Shown: positions 1-7,360, counted from the first letter of the stretch. The stretch: DNA of 12,186 nt from Persephonella sp. (GCA_027081375.1 JALWKR010000223.1:1-12186), one strand, 5' to 3'. Notes: generated from the sequence alone by a model not told the origin. Numbers and translations are program-made.

Positions 1-149
1 TAGGGATGTACTATCCGTTATCCTTACCAAAAAGGTAAGGACTCACGGAATACTTTTAAGCCTTTGCTTCTACGGGATTTTATCCCTCCACAAAGGCAAA
101 GCAGAATTTAAAAAGGTAAGTAATACAATATGGTCTTTGGAAAGACCAT
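1..149 (+). other. Candidate structured RNA or leader, left edge cut
   Basis: This stretch has no convincing gene but is dense in complementary segments. CCTTACC (22-28) pairs with GGTAAGG (34-40) across an AAAAA loop, and this hairpin can be extended by TCCGT (14-18) with ACGGA (45-49). GCCTTTG (60-66) pairs with CAAAGGC (91-97) and encloses a GGGAT/ATCCC hairpin (74-78 with 82-86). Several arms have a second possible partner: AGGGAT (2-7) could take ATCCCT (82-87), and GGTAAG recurs at 115-120. The first 100 bases contain 41 G or C, visibly richer than the neighbouring genes, as expected for a structured RNA in an AT-rich thermophile. It could be the 3' part of a small RNA, a switching leader for the gene at 197, or a mobile-element end. 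It matches no riboswitch class I can recall, and the strand is assumed from the gene downstream. Confidence 0.35.
130..149. repeat. Perfect 9-bp inverted repeat
   Basis: ATGGTCTTT (130-138) is followed by two bases and then its exact complement AAAGACCAT (141-149). As RNA it would form an 8-bp stem with a TGGA loop. No run of T follows directly (the next bases are TGTTAACATTC), so it is not a canonical intrinsic terminator. It ends 47 bases before the DsrE-family start codon and could be an operator or an mRNA 5' hairpin. Confidence 0.5.
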
Positions 150-196
150 TGTTAACATTCTATTACATTTTTAATTAATTTCAAGAGGAGGGAAAA

Positions 197-733
197 ATGA
201 AGTTCTTAGCTATTGTTATATCAGCTATTTCTCTGGTTTTTTATTCATATGCAGTAGAAAAGAAGAAAGATATGGCTTCTTTTGAAGCTTCTGAAATTAC
301 ATATCCTTCAGTGAAAGTAGTTTACGACTGGAATTTAGGTTCTCCTGAAGACGTAGGAAAAGCTCTTAACTTTTTAAGAAATCACTTTAAAGCCTATGAT
401 GAGTATTCCCCTTTGGAAGAAGTAGAAATTGTTGTAGTAAGCCATGGTGCTGAAATTCCTATTTTTGCTAAACAAAATTATAAGGTTTTTAAAGAGATTG
501 TAGACAGAATAAAAAATTTTCATGATAGCTATGGTGTAAAGTTTTATGTGTGCTACAACGCTGCAAAAGCTTTCGGGTTTGATAGGGAAGATTTTCCTTC
601 ATTTGTTATCTTAACTCCTGCAGGAGTTGCTAAACTTGCTGCACTTCAGGAAGAAGGATACAGACTTGTTCCTGCAGTGGTTCATGATTTTAAAGCAGTA
701 AGGGAAAGGTACGGAAAGAAAAAAGAAAAATAA
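197..733 (+). CDS. Exported DsrE/DsrF-family protein
   Basis: This is a 178-residue protein of the DsrE/DsrF-like fold, a family linked to sulfur relay and sulfur oxidation. Residues 1-19 form a short hydrophobic signal peptide ending near SYA-V, so the protein is probably periplasmic or membrane-tethered. Family marks are the beta strand and turn IVVVSHGAEIP (78-88), the strand FYVCYNAA (117-123) carrying the only cysteine (Cys119, the expected active thiol), and the C-terminal PAG(141-143)...LQEEGY (150-155). The tail is lysine-rich. The start is set by a strong AGAGGAGGG site (184-192) just upstream. The next gene begins 9 bases after the stop and also encodes an exported protein, so the two are probably cotranscribed. 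The fold call is firm; the substrate and partner are unknown. Confidence 0.82.
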   Translation: MKFLAIVISAISLVFYSYAVEKKKDMASFEASEITYPSVKVVYDWNLGSPEDVGKALNFLRNHFKAYDEYSPLEEVEIVVVSHGAEIPIFAKQNYKVFKEIVDRIKNFHDSYGVKFYVCYNAAKAFGFDREDFPSFVILTPAGVAKLAALQEEGYRLVPAVVHDFKAVRERYGKKKEK

Positions 734-742
734 GGAAATATC

Positions 743-1552
743 ATGGTTAAGATTTTTTTTCTGCTGTTTTTTATATTCTTTAATGCATTTAGCTATGAGA
801 TAAACTTTGCGGTGCTTTCTTCTGGCTCAACTATTGAGGAGTATAAAAAGTTTAAAGCTTTATCTAAATATCTTGAAAGAGAAACAGGAGAAAAAGTAAA
901 TCTTTTTGTTGTTAGAAATTATAAAGATATTTTAGACCTATATAGATATGAACATATTGATATCTCAATTACCTGTCCTGTTGTTTTTTATAAAATTCAG
1001 GAGATAGAACCTGTTGAAAGTATTGCTGTTCTGAAAATAGATGGAATGGTTATGGAGGCAGGAGTTATAGTGGTTAGAAAAGACAGTCCTATAAAATCTG
1101 TTAAAGATCTTAAAGGTGCAAAGATTACCCTTGGAAGTTCTATCTGTGCAAGTAACTGCGTTATGCCTTTATACATACTTAGTGTTAACGATATCTCTTA
1201 TGAAGATATTGCTGATATGTGGAGTTCTGGAAGTGATAAAGCTGCAATTTTAGCTGTTTTAGCTGGTTTAGCTGACGCTGCAGGAGTAAAAGAAGAAAGT
1301 GCTCTTTTATATATTGATAAAGGAATAAGAATACTAGGAAAATCTCCTTATGTTCCAAGATATGTTGTTGCTCTTTCTAAAGAAGTTCCTGAACCTTTAA
1401 AAGAAAGGATAAAAAATGCTCTATACAATCTAAAAGATAAAAAAATCTTATCTTTACTAGGAATTGACAGCTTTGAAAAGCCAAAACCTGAAATGTTTAG
1501 ATTAATAAAGAATTACAATGCAGTACTTGGTCAGTATCCTATTATAAAATAG
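743..1552 (+). CDS. PhnD-like periplasmic substrate-binding protein
   Basis: This 269-residue exported protein resembles the PhnD/phosphonate-type solute-binding proteins of ABC transporters. A very hydrophobic signal peptide spans about 1-17 (ending FSY). The mature part has the expected start, FAVLSSGST (22-30), then a helix with KALSKYLERETG, and the hinge and second-lobe motifs VVRKDSPIKSVKDLKGAKITLGSS (110-133, seen as separate blocks). Three cysteines are present: Cys78, Cys135 and Cys139 (C-x3-C). The last two lie where these proteins usually have a ligand-contacting loop. No permease or ATPase gene lies beside it, so it may be an orphan binding protein or a sensor partner. Its ribosome binding site AAGGAAA (732-738) overlaps the stop of the DsrE-family gene, which supports coupling. 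Its 3' end overlaps the opposing mfd gene by 11 bp. The true ligand cannot be read from the sequence. Confidence 0.75.
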   Translation: MVKIFFLLFFIFFNAFSYEINFAVLSSGSTIEEYKKFKALSKYLERETGEKVNLFVVRNYKDILDLYRYEHIDISITCPVVFYKIQEIEPVESIAVLKIDGMVMEAGVIVVRKDSPIKSVKDLKGAKITLGSSICASNCVMPLYILSVNDISYEDIADMWSSGSDKAAILAVLAGLADAAGVKEESALLYIDKGIRILGKSPYVPRYVVALSKEVPEPLKERIKNALYNLKDKKILSLLGIDSFEKPKPEMFRLIKNYNAVLGQYPIIK

Positions 1553-4319
1553 CTTCTGTTAACTCTTTTATATCTCCTAAGAATATCTCAACTTTGTCTT
1601 TGTAAACCTGCTTAACGTTAAGTTTTTTTATCAGTGTTTCTAAAAAATCTAACGAAACATTGTTATCAAAATATATAGCAGATACAGGATACTTTAGCTC
1701 TATTTTTTCTACTCCTTTGCCTGCTAAGGCTTTTTTCAGTTTTGATATCTCTAGATACATGCTAAATGCTTTTGGAAGGCCGCTGTAGAACTCTTCTAAA
1801 TACTCTTTTATCTGCTGGATTTCCTGCGGGTCTTTTGCCTTTGAAACAGCCATATATATATTCATTCTTTCTGTTTTATCCTCTATAAAATCTGAAGGTA
1901 TATAACTTTCAAAATCCACAACTATAACAGGTTCCTTTTCTTCTATCCCAGTTTCCTCGTTTATTGCATCCTTAAGAAGTTTTATATACATTTCATATCC
2001 CACTGCCTTTATATAACCACTTTGTTCCACACCAAGTATGTTTCCTACTCCTCTTATCTGCATATCTTCTATAGAAACTTTTAGTCCTGAGCCTGGTCTA
2101 GTTAGTCTTTTTATTATTTCAAGTCTTTTATCTGCGTCTTTTGTTATACTAGAGTCCTCAGGAATTAATAGATAACAGTAAGCCTGTAGATTTCCTCTTC
2201 CAACTCTTCCTCTTAAGTGGTACAGCTGTGCAAGTCCAAAAAGGTCTGCCCTTTCTATAATAAGAGTATTTGCTGATGGAATATCTATTCCTGTTTCTAT
2301 TATAGAAGTAGATACAAGAATGTCTATCTTCTTCTGGATGAAATCTAGAAGAACTTTTTCTATCTGTTTAGGTTTCATCTGTCCGTGGACTACAGCTACA
2401 TTTTTATCAGGAAATAGTTTTTTAATTTCTTTAGCCTTTTCTTCTATTGTTTCAACTCTATTGTGAAGATAAAAAACCTGACCATCTCTGCTAAGTTCTC
2501 TTTCAATAGCTTCTTTTACTTTTTCTATAGAGTACGGGAATATATACGTTTTTGTTTCTTTTCTTCCTTCTGGAGGAGTGTTTATAACTGATATTTTTTT
2601 AAGTCCTGATATAGCCATATTAAGTGTTCTAGGTATAGGGGTAGCTGTCATATACAAAGTATCAATATCTTTTTTAATATGTCTTATTTTCTCTTTTGCT
2701 CTAACACCAAATCTATGCTCCTCATCTATCACTAAAAGACCTAGATTTTTAAACTTTACGTTGTCTCCAAGGGCTTTGTGAGTTCCAATTAAAACATCTA
2801 TTTTTCCTTCTTCAAGCTCTTTTAATATTTTTTCTGTTTCTTTTTTACTCTTTAGTCTAGAAAGATTTTCTACTTTTATTCCAAAAGGTTCTAATCTTTC
2901 TTTAAAGTTTCTGTAATGCTGGTAAGACAATACTGTGGTAGGAGTTAAAACTAAAGACTGTTTACCATTTACAGCATTAATAAAAACAGCTCTAAGGGCT
3001 ACTTCTGTTTTACCAAATCCCACATCTCCACACACAATTCTTTCCATAGGTTTTTCAGAGGATAAGTCTTTTTTAACATCTTCTATAGCTCTTTTCTGGT
3101 CAGGGGTTTCAACAAATGGAAAGCTTTCTTCAAACTCTTTTATTAATGGGTCATATATATTTAAAGGTGGTCTTGTTATCTGATTTCTCTCTGAGTATAG
3201 CCTTACAAGTTGGTATGCTATCTTTTTTAGAGAAGATTTTACTTTTTTCTTTAGATTTTTCCATGAGGTTCCACCTATTGTGTCTAAAACAATATTTCCC
3301 TGTGGTTTGTATTTAAAGATTTTGTCAAAATGAAGGTATGAAACGTATATTTTTTCATTATTTGCATACTCTAAAACCATAAAGTCGTACGTTTTTCCTT
3401 TTATATCCCTTGTTTCTATTCCTCTAAAAATTCCAATTCCATAATCTTCGTGGATTATATAATCACCTTCTTTTAGTGGCTCTACATCCAAGCTTAAGTA
3501 CTGTTTTTCTTCAGGTAGAAAAGATATTTTTTCTTTAAGGTATAGAGGAGAAGTTATAGGAATGTATACTTTTTCAAAAAATCTAGCCTCTTTCTCTGAA
3601 ACAATCTCTTTATTTTCCCCTTTTGAGAAGAAATAGAATGTTCCTTTTCCTAAAGGTTCGTTGTAAACATCTACATAACAGATATTTAAAGATTTTAGAT
3701 GTTCTTTTAAAGGAACAGTTTTATCTGTTTCTAAACAGTCATTTAAAGGAAATATATCTATCTTTTCTATTTTCTTTCTTGTCCCAAGTTTTGATTTTAA
3801 AAAAATATTTTCAACAGTATCTCCAAACAGGTCTATTTCCACTATTCCTATAAAAGGGATATTAACTGTAATAAAGTTTCCTTTTACGGAAAATTCTCCC
3901 TGATACTCTGGTGTATCTTCCCTTATATACCCAATACTTAAAAGCTTTTCTACAAGAAAATCTCTGTTTATCTCTGTTTCTTTTTCTAAGAATATACAGC
4001 TTTGTCTGAAGGTATCTTTATCCCTTACAGGAATATCTAGAGATTCTTTTGTTGTTACATATACACTGTTTTCCTTTTTCAAAATTGAAAGAAGGGAAAT
4101 ATTTCTTTTTATTTGAGCTTCAACATCTGCTTTTTCTTTTTCAGAAGGAATTTCATAAACAGAAAAGTTTTTCTTAAAGTAATCTAAAAAAGCTTTTATA
4201 TTTTTAGCAAACTGCTTCTGTCTTTTTTTATCAGGAACAATAACTAAAAAAGGACTGTCTATATCTTTTGAAAGTCTATATTCAGGATAGCAAGATATAC
4301 TTCCGAAAAATCTTTTCAT
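1542..4319 (-). CDS. mfd: Transcription-repair coupling factor Mfd
   Basis: Mfd removes RNA polymerase stalled at DNA damage and recruits UvrA. The 925-residue product has, in order: a degenerate UvrB-like module (about 1-195) including GEFSVKG (141-147), an RNA-polymerase-interacting CarD-like domain (about 283-345, with GDYIIHEDYGIGIF at 286-298), and a RecG-type translocase. The translocase shows Walker A GDVGFGKTE (431-439), DEEH (532-535), TATPIPRT (558-565), SIIETGIDIP (672-681) and HLRGRVGR (701-708). The C-terminal TRCF domain covers about 795-900. The protein is roughly 220 residues shorter than E. coli Mfd (1148), mostly between the UvrB-like module and the CarD-like domain. The start lies 10 bases after the PsiE-like stop. 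No Shine-Dalgarno sequence is visible there, so translation may depend on coupling. It is the last gene of its unit. Confidence 0.97.
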   Translation of the reverse strand: MKRFFGSISCYPEYRLSKDIDSPFLVIVPDKKRQKQFAKNIKAFLDYFKKNFSVYEIPSEKEKADVEAQIKRNISLLSILKKENSVYVTTKESLDIPVRDKDTFRQSCIFLEKETEINRDFLVEKLLSIGYIREDTPEYQGEFSVKGNFITVNIPFIGIVEIDLFGDTVENIFLKSKLGTRKKIEKIDIFPLNDCLETDKTVPLKEHLKSLNICYVDVYNEPLGKGTFYFFSKGENKEIVSEKEARFFEKVYIPITSPLYLKEKISFLPEEKQYLSLDVEPLKEGDYIIHEDYGIGIFRGIETRDIKGKTYDFMVLEYANNEKIYVSYLHFDKIFKYKPQGNIVLDTIGGTSWKNLKKKVKSSLKKIAYQLVRLYSERNQITRPPLNIYDPLIKEFEESFPFVETPDQKRAIEDVKKDLSSEKPMERIVCGDVGFGKTEVALRAVFINAVNGKQSLVLTPTTVLSYQHYRNFKERLEPFGIKVENLSRLKSKKETEKILKELEEGKIDVLIGTHKALGDNVKFKNLGLLVIDEEHRFGVRAKEKIRHIKKDIDTLYMTATPIPRTLNMAISGLKKISVINTPPEGRKETKTYIFPYSIEKVKEAIERELSRDGQVFYLHNRVETIEEKAKEIKKLFPDKNVAVVHGQMKPKQIEKVLLDFIQKKIDILVSTSIIETGIDIPSANTLIIERADLFGLAQLYHLRGRVGRGNLQAYCYLLIPEDSSITKDADKRLEIIKRLTRPGSGLKVSIEDMQIRGVGNILGVEQSGYIKAVGYEMYIKLLKDAINEETGIEEKEPVIVVDFESYIPSDFIEDKTERMNIYMAVSKAKDPQEIQQIKEYLEEFYSGLPKAFSMYLEISKLKKALAGKGVEKIELKYPVSAIYFDNNVSLDFLETLIKKLNVKQVYKDKVEIFLGDIKELTEAIL

Positions 4320-4329
4320 AAAGAAAAAT

Positions 4330-4839
4330 TTATGAAGATTTAGAAACTTTCAACGGTTTTTTTATTACCCTTTTTACCTTAGCTTTTCTTTCTTTATGTT
4401 TTAGTTCAAACTTTTCTTCAGAAACAAATATGTATTTAGGAACGTAATACATTAGCCCAAGAACAGCAAGAAGTATACTTACTCCTATATACTCATGTAG
4501 TCCAAAATGAGGAGCCTTTATAATAACCTCCCTTAGTATAGCTATTAAAGTGGTTTTTACTATAAGGGAGGTATCTACCCTTCTTTCTTTTAAATAAACA
4601 ATCATAAGTCTAAAAAGCTCTGTAAGAATGAAGATATACAGGAACTTTGGTATTAAATCGTAAAACTTTATCTTCTCTTTGAATAGGGCAACTGCTATAT
4701 CATTTAAAGCTAATATACTGAGAATAAAAAGAAGTATAGTTAGAATAAAGATAACAATATCTTCTAAAAACTCTAAACTACTTCCTAACTTTGTATGTAT
4801 TTTATGAGGCTCAAGGAGAGACTTTATTTTTTCTTTCAT
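4330..4839 (-). CDS. PsiE-like membrane protein
   Basis: This 169-residue protein resembles the phosphate-starvation-inducible PsiE family, whose biochemical role is unknown. About four membrane segments can be seen: residues 26-51, 63-83, 93-107 and 116-137. The family-like core is ELFRLMIVYL (74-83) followed by TTLIAILREVIIK (96-108) and a last helix starting HEYIGVSILL. Both ends are charged; the C-terminal 30 residues are strongly basic (KERKAKVKRVIKKPLK) and probably cytoplasmic. It is longer than E. coli PsiE (about 136 residues). It starts a single base after the stop of the lytic transglycosylase, and its ribosome binding site (AAGGATAAG) includes that stop codon, so the two are translationally coupled. 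There is no sign of a phosphate-type control site in front of this unit. Confidence 0.65.
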   Translation of the reverse strand: MKEKIKSLLEPHKIHTKLGSSLEFLEDIVIFILTILLFILSILALNDIAVALFKEKIKFYDLIPKFLYIFILTELFRLMIVYLKERRVDTSLIVKTTLIAILREVIIKAPHFGLHEYIGVSILLAVLGLMYYVPKYIFVSEEKFELKHKERKAKVKRVIKKPLKVSKSS

Positions 4840-4840
4840 C

Positions 4841-6415
4841 TTATCCTTTTCTTTTTATTAGTCTTATAACTTTTAATCTCTGTCCAACAAATATTTTATT
4901 AGATTTTAGATTGTTCATCTTTTTTAGCTGTTTTACAGTTAAACCGTATTTTTTAGCTATCTTAATTAAAGATTCTCCTTCTTTAACTATATTGTAGACG
5001 TATCTTCTGTATATTTTTTTTCTAAGTAGTTTTTTTAGGTAGGTAACATTCATAGGAACAACTTTAGGTTTTCTAATTCTAACTTTTTTGTATATAACTA
5101 TCTTTTGTCCTGGATATATATATTTGTCTTTATAAAGTTTGTTCCATTTTTTGATAGACTTAACAGATACTCTAAACTTTTTAGCTATTGATATTAAACT
5201 ATCTCCTGGTTTAACTCTATAAATGATACCTTTTGATGTATATATAATATCTTCAGAAAGGTCTATAGTTCCTTTTGCGTACTCTGGATATGCTTCAATA
5301 ACTGTTGGAACTTTTATTATCATTCCTGCTCTAAGTTTTTTATTTTTAAGTTTATTAATACTTATTAGATCCTCTTTTGTTATACCAAATTTGTCTGCTA
5401 TTTTTGAGAGGTTGTCCCCTTTTTTTACTACATACTCTTTTAAAGCGTAGTAATTTACTAAAGGGATTTTTTCAAGAGCACTTTGTATAGTTTCTTTATA
5501 TCCAACTGGAAGATATATGTTATATGTTCCAGGAAGAGGTGGAGTTTTTCCTTTCTTTAAATGCAGGTTCATTCTTCTAAGTTCTTCATAAGGTATTCCT
5601 GAAATCTCAGATATTAACTTTAAACTTACAGGTTTATTAACCTTTAGTATGTCAAAAGTTTGGGAATTAAAATCAAAATGTTCCTCATTTAAAATTTCCT
5701 TAACAACAGCAACAGTTGCTAAAAAACTAGGAACATAATTTCTTGTCTCTTTTGAAAGATAATTTCTTATATCCCAGAAGTTTTTCCCACCGTATAATCT
5801 AATCCTTCTTATGATTGCTCCTTCTCCACTATTGTAAGAAGCTATTGCAAGCATCCAGTCTTCAAATACTGAGTATAAATCTCTTAAGTACTTAGCAGCT
5901 GCTATAGTTGATTTTTCAACATCATACCTTTCATCTATCCACTTATTTATTCTAAGACCGTATGTCCTACCTGTTAGAGGCATAAATTGCCATAATCCAG
6001 CTGCTCCTGCAGGGGATTTAACCCTTATATCAAAATGACTTTCAACAATTGGAAGGAAAATAAGCTCATCAGGAACACCGTATTCTTCAAATATTTCTTT
6101 TATAAGAGGTATATATTTTTTTCCTCTGTTTATGTACTTTTTAAGGTTTTTATATCCTTTTGTTTTTAATATTCTTATCCTTTCTTTTATAGCTGTCTTC
6201 TCTGCAATGTCCATATTAAGAGATAGATGTATTTTTGTCCTTAGGTTTTCTATTTCCGCAATAGGTTTTGAGTTATCAAGGACAACAGATACAACAAGAC
6301 CTACATCATCAGGGTTTAACTCACTATCAAAACCAGAAAACTCTTCAGCTTTTATATTAACCTTTATTAATAAAATTAATAAAAAGCCAAAAACAAAAGC
6401 TTTTTTTCTCAACAT
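4841..6415 (-). CDS. mltD: Membrane-bound lytic murein transglycosylase, MltD type, with three LysM repeats
   Basis: This enzyme cleaves the glycan strands of peptidoglycan by a lytic (1,6-anhydro forming) reaction in the periplasm. The 524-residue product has a signal peptide (about 1-23, ending NIKA), an SLT/GH23 catalytic domain (about 103-230) and three C-terminal LysM repeats that bind the glycan (about 327-370, 398-442 and 474-516). The catalytic glutamate is expected at Glu125 in PIVESHFD. Other family blocks are SPAGAAGLWQFMP (134-146) and ASYNSGEGA (192-200). Unlike E. coli MltD there is no lipobox cysteine after the signal, so it is probably released by signal peptidase I or anchored by an uncleaved signal. 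The start has a close GAGGG site. It is the first gene of the minus-strand unit with the PsiE-like gene and mfd. Confidence 0.93.
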   Translation of the reverse strand: MLRKKAFVFGFLLILLIKVNIKAEEFSGFDSELNPDDVGLVVSVVLDNSKPIAEIENLRTKIHLSLNMDIAEKTAIKERIRILKTKGYKNLKKYINRGKKYIPLIKEIFEEYGVPDELIFLPIVESHFDIRVKSPAGAAGLWQFMPLTGRTYGLRINKWIDERYDVEKSTIAAAKYLRDLYSVFEDWMLAIASYNSGEGAIIRRIRLYGGKNFWDIRNYLSKETRNYVPSFLATVAVVKEILNEEHFDFNSQTFDILKVNKPVSLKLISEISGIPYEELRRMNLHLKKGKTPPLPGTYNIYLPVGYKETIQSALEKIPLVNYYALKEYVVKKGDNLSKIADKFGITKEDLISINKLKNKKLRAGMIIKVPTVIEAYPEYAKGTIDLSEDIIYTSKGIIYRVKPGDSLISIAKKFRVSVKSIKKWNKLYKDKYIYPGQKIVIYKKVRIRKPKVVPMNVTYLKKLLRKKIYRRYVYNIVKEGESLIKIAKKYGLTVKQLKKMNNLKSNKIFVGQRLKVIRLIKRKG

Positions 6416-6459
6416 GACCCTCTTTAACTTTTTAGCTTTTTCAAATACTTAATGTTTAT

Positions 6460-6475
6460 GTGACTGTAATATCAC
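6460..6475. promoter_or_regulatory. GTGA-N8-TCAC inverted repeat, possible operator
   Basis: GTGA (6460-6463) and TCAC (6472-6475) form an inverted repeat with an 8-base spacer, overlapping the predicted pyrK -35 box. The half-sites look like Crp/Fnr-family half-sites, but the spacer is two bases longer than the usual TGTGA-N6-TCACA. It may be chance. Confidence 0.25.
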
Positions 6476-6487
6476 TATATTTATAAT
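6460..6487 (+). promoter_or_regulatory. Predicted sigma-70 promoter for pyrK
   Basis: GTGACT (6460-6465, four of six to TTGACA) and a perfect TATAAT (6482-6487) are 16 bases apart on the plus strand, about 80 bases before the pyrK start. The -10 box shares bases with the -10 proposed for the opposite strand, so the two promoters would be face to back and probably compete. Confidence 0.45.
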
Positions 6488-6509
6488 ATCATAGAATATT
6501 TAATAACAA
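6480..6509 (-). promoter_or_regulatory. Predicted sigma-70 promoter for mltD-psiE-like-mfd
   Basis: On the minus strand TTGTTA (complement of 6504-6509) and TATAAA (complement of 6480-6485) are separated by 18 bases. This leaves a leader of about 55-60 bases before the mltD start. The region is very AT-rich, so chance matches are easy. Confidence 0.4.
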
Positions 6510-6556
6510 AAAATGTACTTTTTTCCCTTAAAATATTATGAAGACTAACAGATTTA

Positions 6557-6561
6557 GAGGG
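6557..6561 (+). promoter_or_regulatory. pyrK: Ribosome binding site fixing the pyrK TTG start
   Basis: GAGGG lies 8 bases before TTG at 6570. The nearby ATG at 6580 is out of frame, and the next in-frame ATG (residue 40) would remove the start of the flavin domain, so TTG is the best start. Confidence 0.7.
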
Positions 6562-6569
6562 TAAGGGTA

Positions 6570-7352
6570 TTGTATATAGATGAAAGGTGCTTAATAACAG
6601 AAAACAGATTTATTTCTGGTAGAACGTGGCTTTTAAAAGTTAAAGCCCCTAAGATTTCTAAAAATGTTAAACCTGCTCAGTTTGTAATGGTAAAAGGAAC
6701 TTTTGAAAACCAGTATGACCCTATGATGAGGAGAGCTTTTGCTATAGCTGATGTTGAAGGGGATGAGCTTTTAATATACTACGATGTATACGGCAAAGGG
6801 ACTGAAGTACTTACAAAGAGAAAAAAAGGAGAAGAGATTAATATTCTAGGAGCTTTAGGAAAAAATCTTTTTCCTGAAAATTTTGATTACTATCTTTTAG
6901 TTGGTGGTGGAATTGGTTTTGCTGGACTTTCTCTCTTAATGAAAGATTTAAAAAGAAAGGAAGTACCTTTTAAAGCTTTATACGGTGTTAGAAGAAAAGA
7001 TCAGCTCTCAATGCTTCAATGGATAAAAGATAACGGTTTTGAAGATGATGTTATTGTGTATACAGAAGATGGTAGTTATGGAGAAAAAGGTTTAGTAACA
7101 AGAGATTTAGAAAAACTCGCCACAGAAAATAAAAACACTGTTTTAGCTGTTTGTGGACCAAAAGGTATGATGAAGGCTGTAGCAAGTGAAGCTAAAAGAA
7201 TAGGTGTTCCTGCTTATCTTTCTTTAGAAAGTAAAATGGCGTGTGGTTTTGGTATATGTATTGGTTGTGTTGTGAAGGATAAAAAAGAAGATACATATAA
7301 AAGAGTATGTTATGAAGGTCCTGTTTTTAATGCTGAAGACATTGAGCTTTGA
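6570..7352 (+). CDS. pyrK: Dihydroorotate dehydrogenase electron-transfer subunit PyrK
   Basis: PyrK is the iron-sulfur flavoprotein subunit of class 1B dihydroorotate dehydrogenase. It passes electrons from PyrD to NAD+ in pyrimidine synthesis, in the cytoplasm. The 260-residue length is normal. A ferredoxin-reductase-type FAD-binding barrel comes first, with RRAFAIA (54-60) in the usual flavin-contacting place. The nucleotide-binding domain follows, with LLVGGGIGFAGL (109-120) and VLAVCGPKGMM (191-201). The C-terminal 2Fe-2S ligands are Cys225, Cys230, Cys233 and Cys247 (C-x4-C-x2-C-x13-C) within the block SKMACGFGICIGC. pyrD is not in the window. A related NAD(P)H-oxidoreductase subunit is the alternative, but the cysteine pattern favours PyrK. 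The stop codon is part of the ribosome binding site of the next gene, 8 bases on. Confidence 0.9.
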   Translation: MYIDERCLITENRFISGRTWLLKVKAPKISKNVKPAQFVMVKGTFENQYDPMMRRAFAIADVEGDELLIYYDVYGKGTEVLTKRKKGEEINILGALGKNLFPENFDYYLLVGGGIGFAGLSLLMKDLKRKEVPFKALYGVRRKDQLSMLQWIKDNGFEDDVIVYTEDGSYGEKGLVTRDLEKLATENKNTVLAVCGPKGMMKAVASEAKRIGVPAYLSLESKMACGFGICIGCVVKDKKEDTYKRVCYEGPVFNAEDIEL

Positions 7353-7360
7353 GGTGAAAA

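Noticed and set aside
130..160. Inverted repeat as an intrinsic terminator
   Set aside because: The bases after the second arm are not a T-run.
2..178. A reading frame open from the left edge for 58 codons, ending TAA at 176-178
   Set aside because: The translated residues show no protein-like pattern, a second frame is also open over 4-108, codon use is unlike the neighbours, and the same bases are better explained by paired hairpins. An upstream gene end cannot be fully excluded without more sequence.
2578..3853. Several plus-strand open frames of 66-82 codons inside mfd
   Set aside because: They lie antisense to well-supported conserved helicase motifs, lack ribosome binding sites and have no domain pattern.
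743..4839. A phosphate or phosphonate uptake locus formed by the PhnD-like and PsiE-like genes
   Set aside because: The two genes are on opposite strands in different units, no permease, ATPase or phosphonate-cleaving genes are present, and no Pho-box-like repeat was seen.
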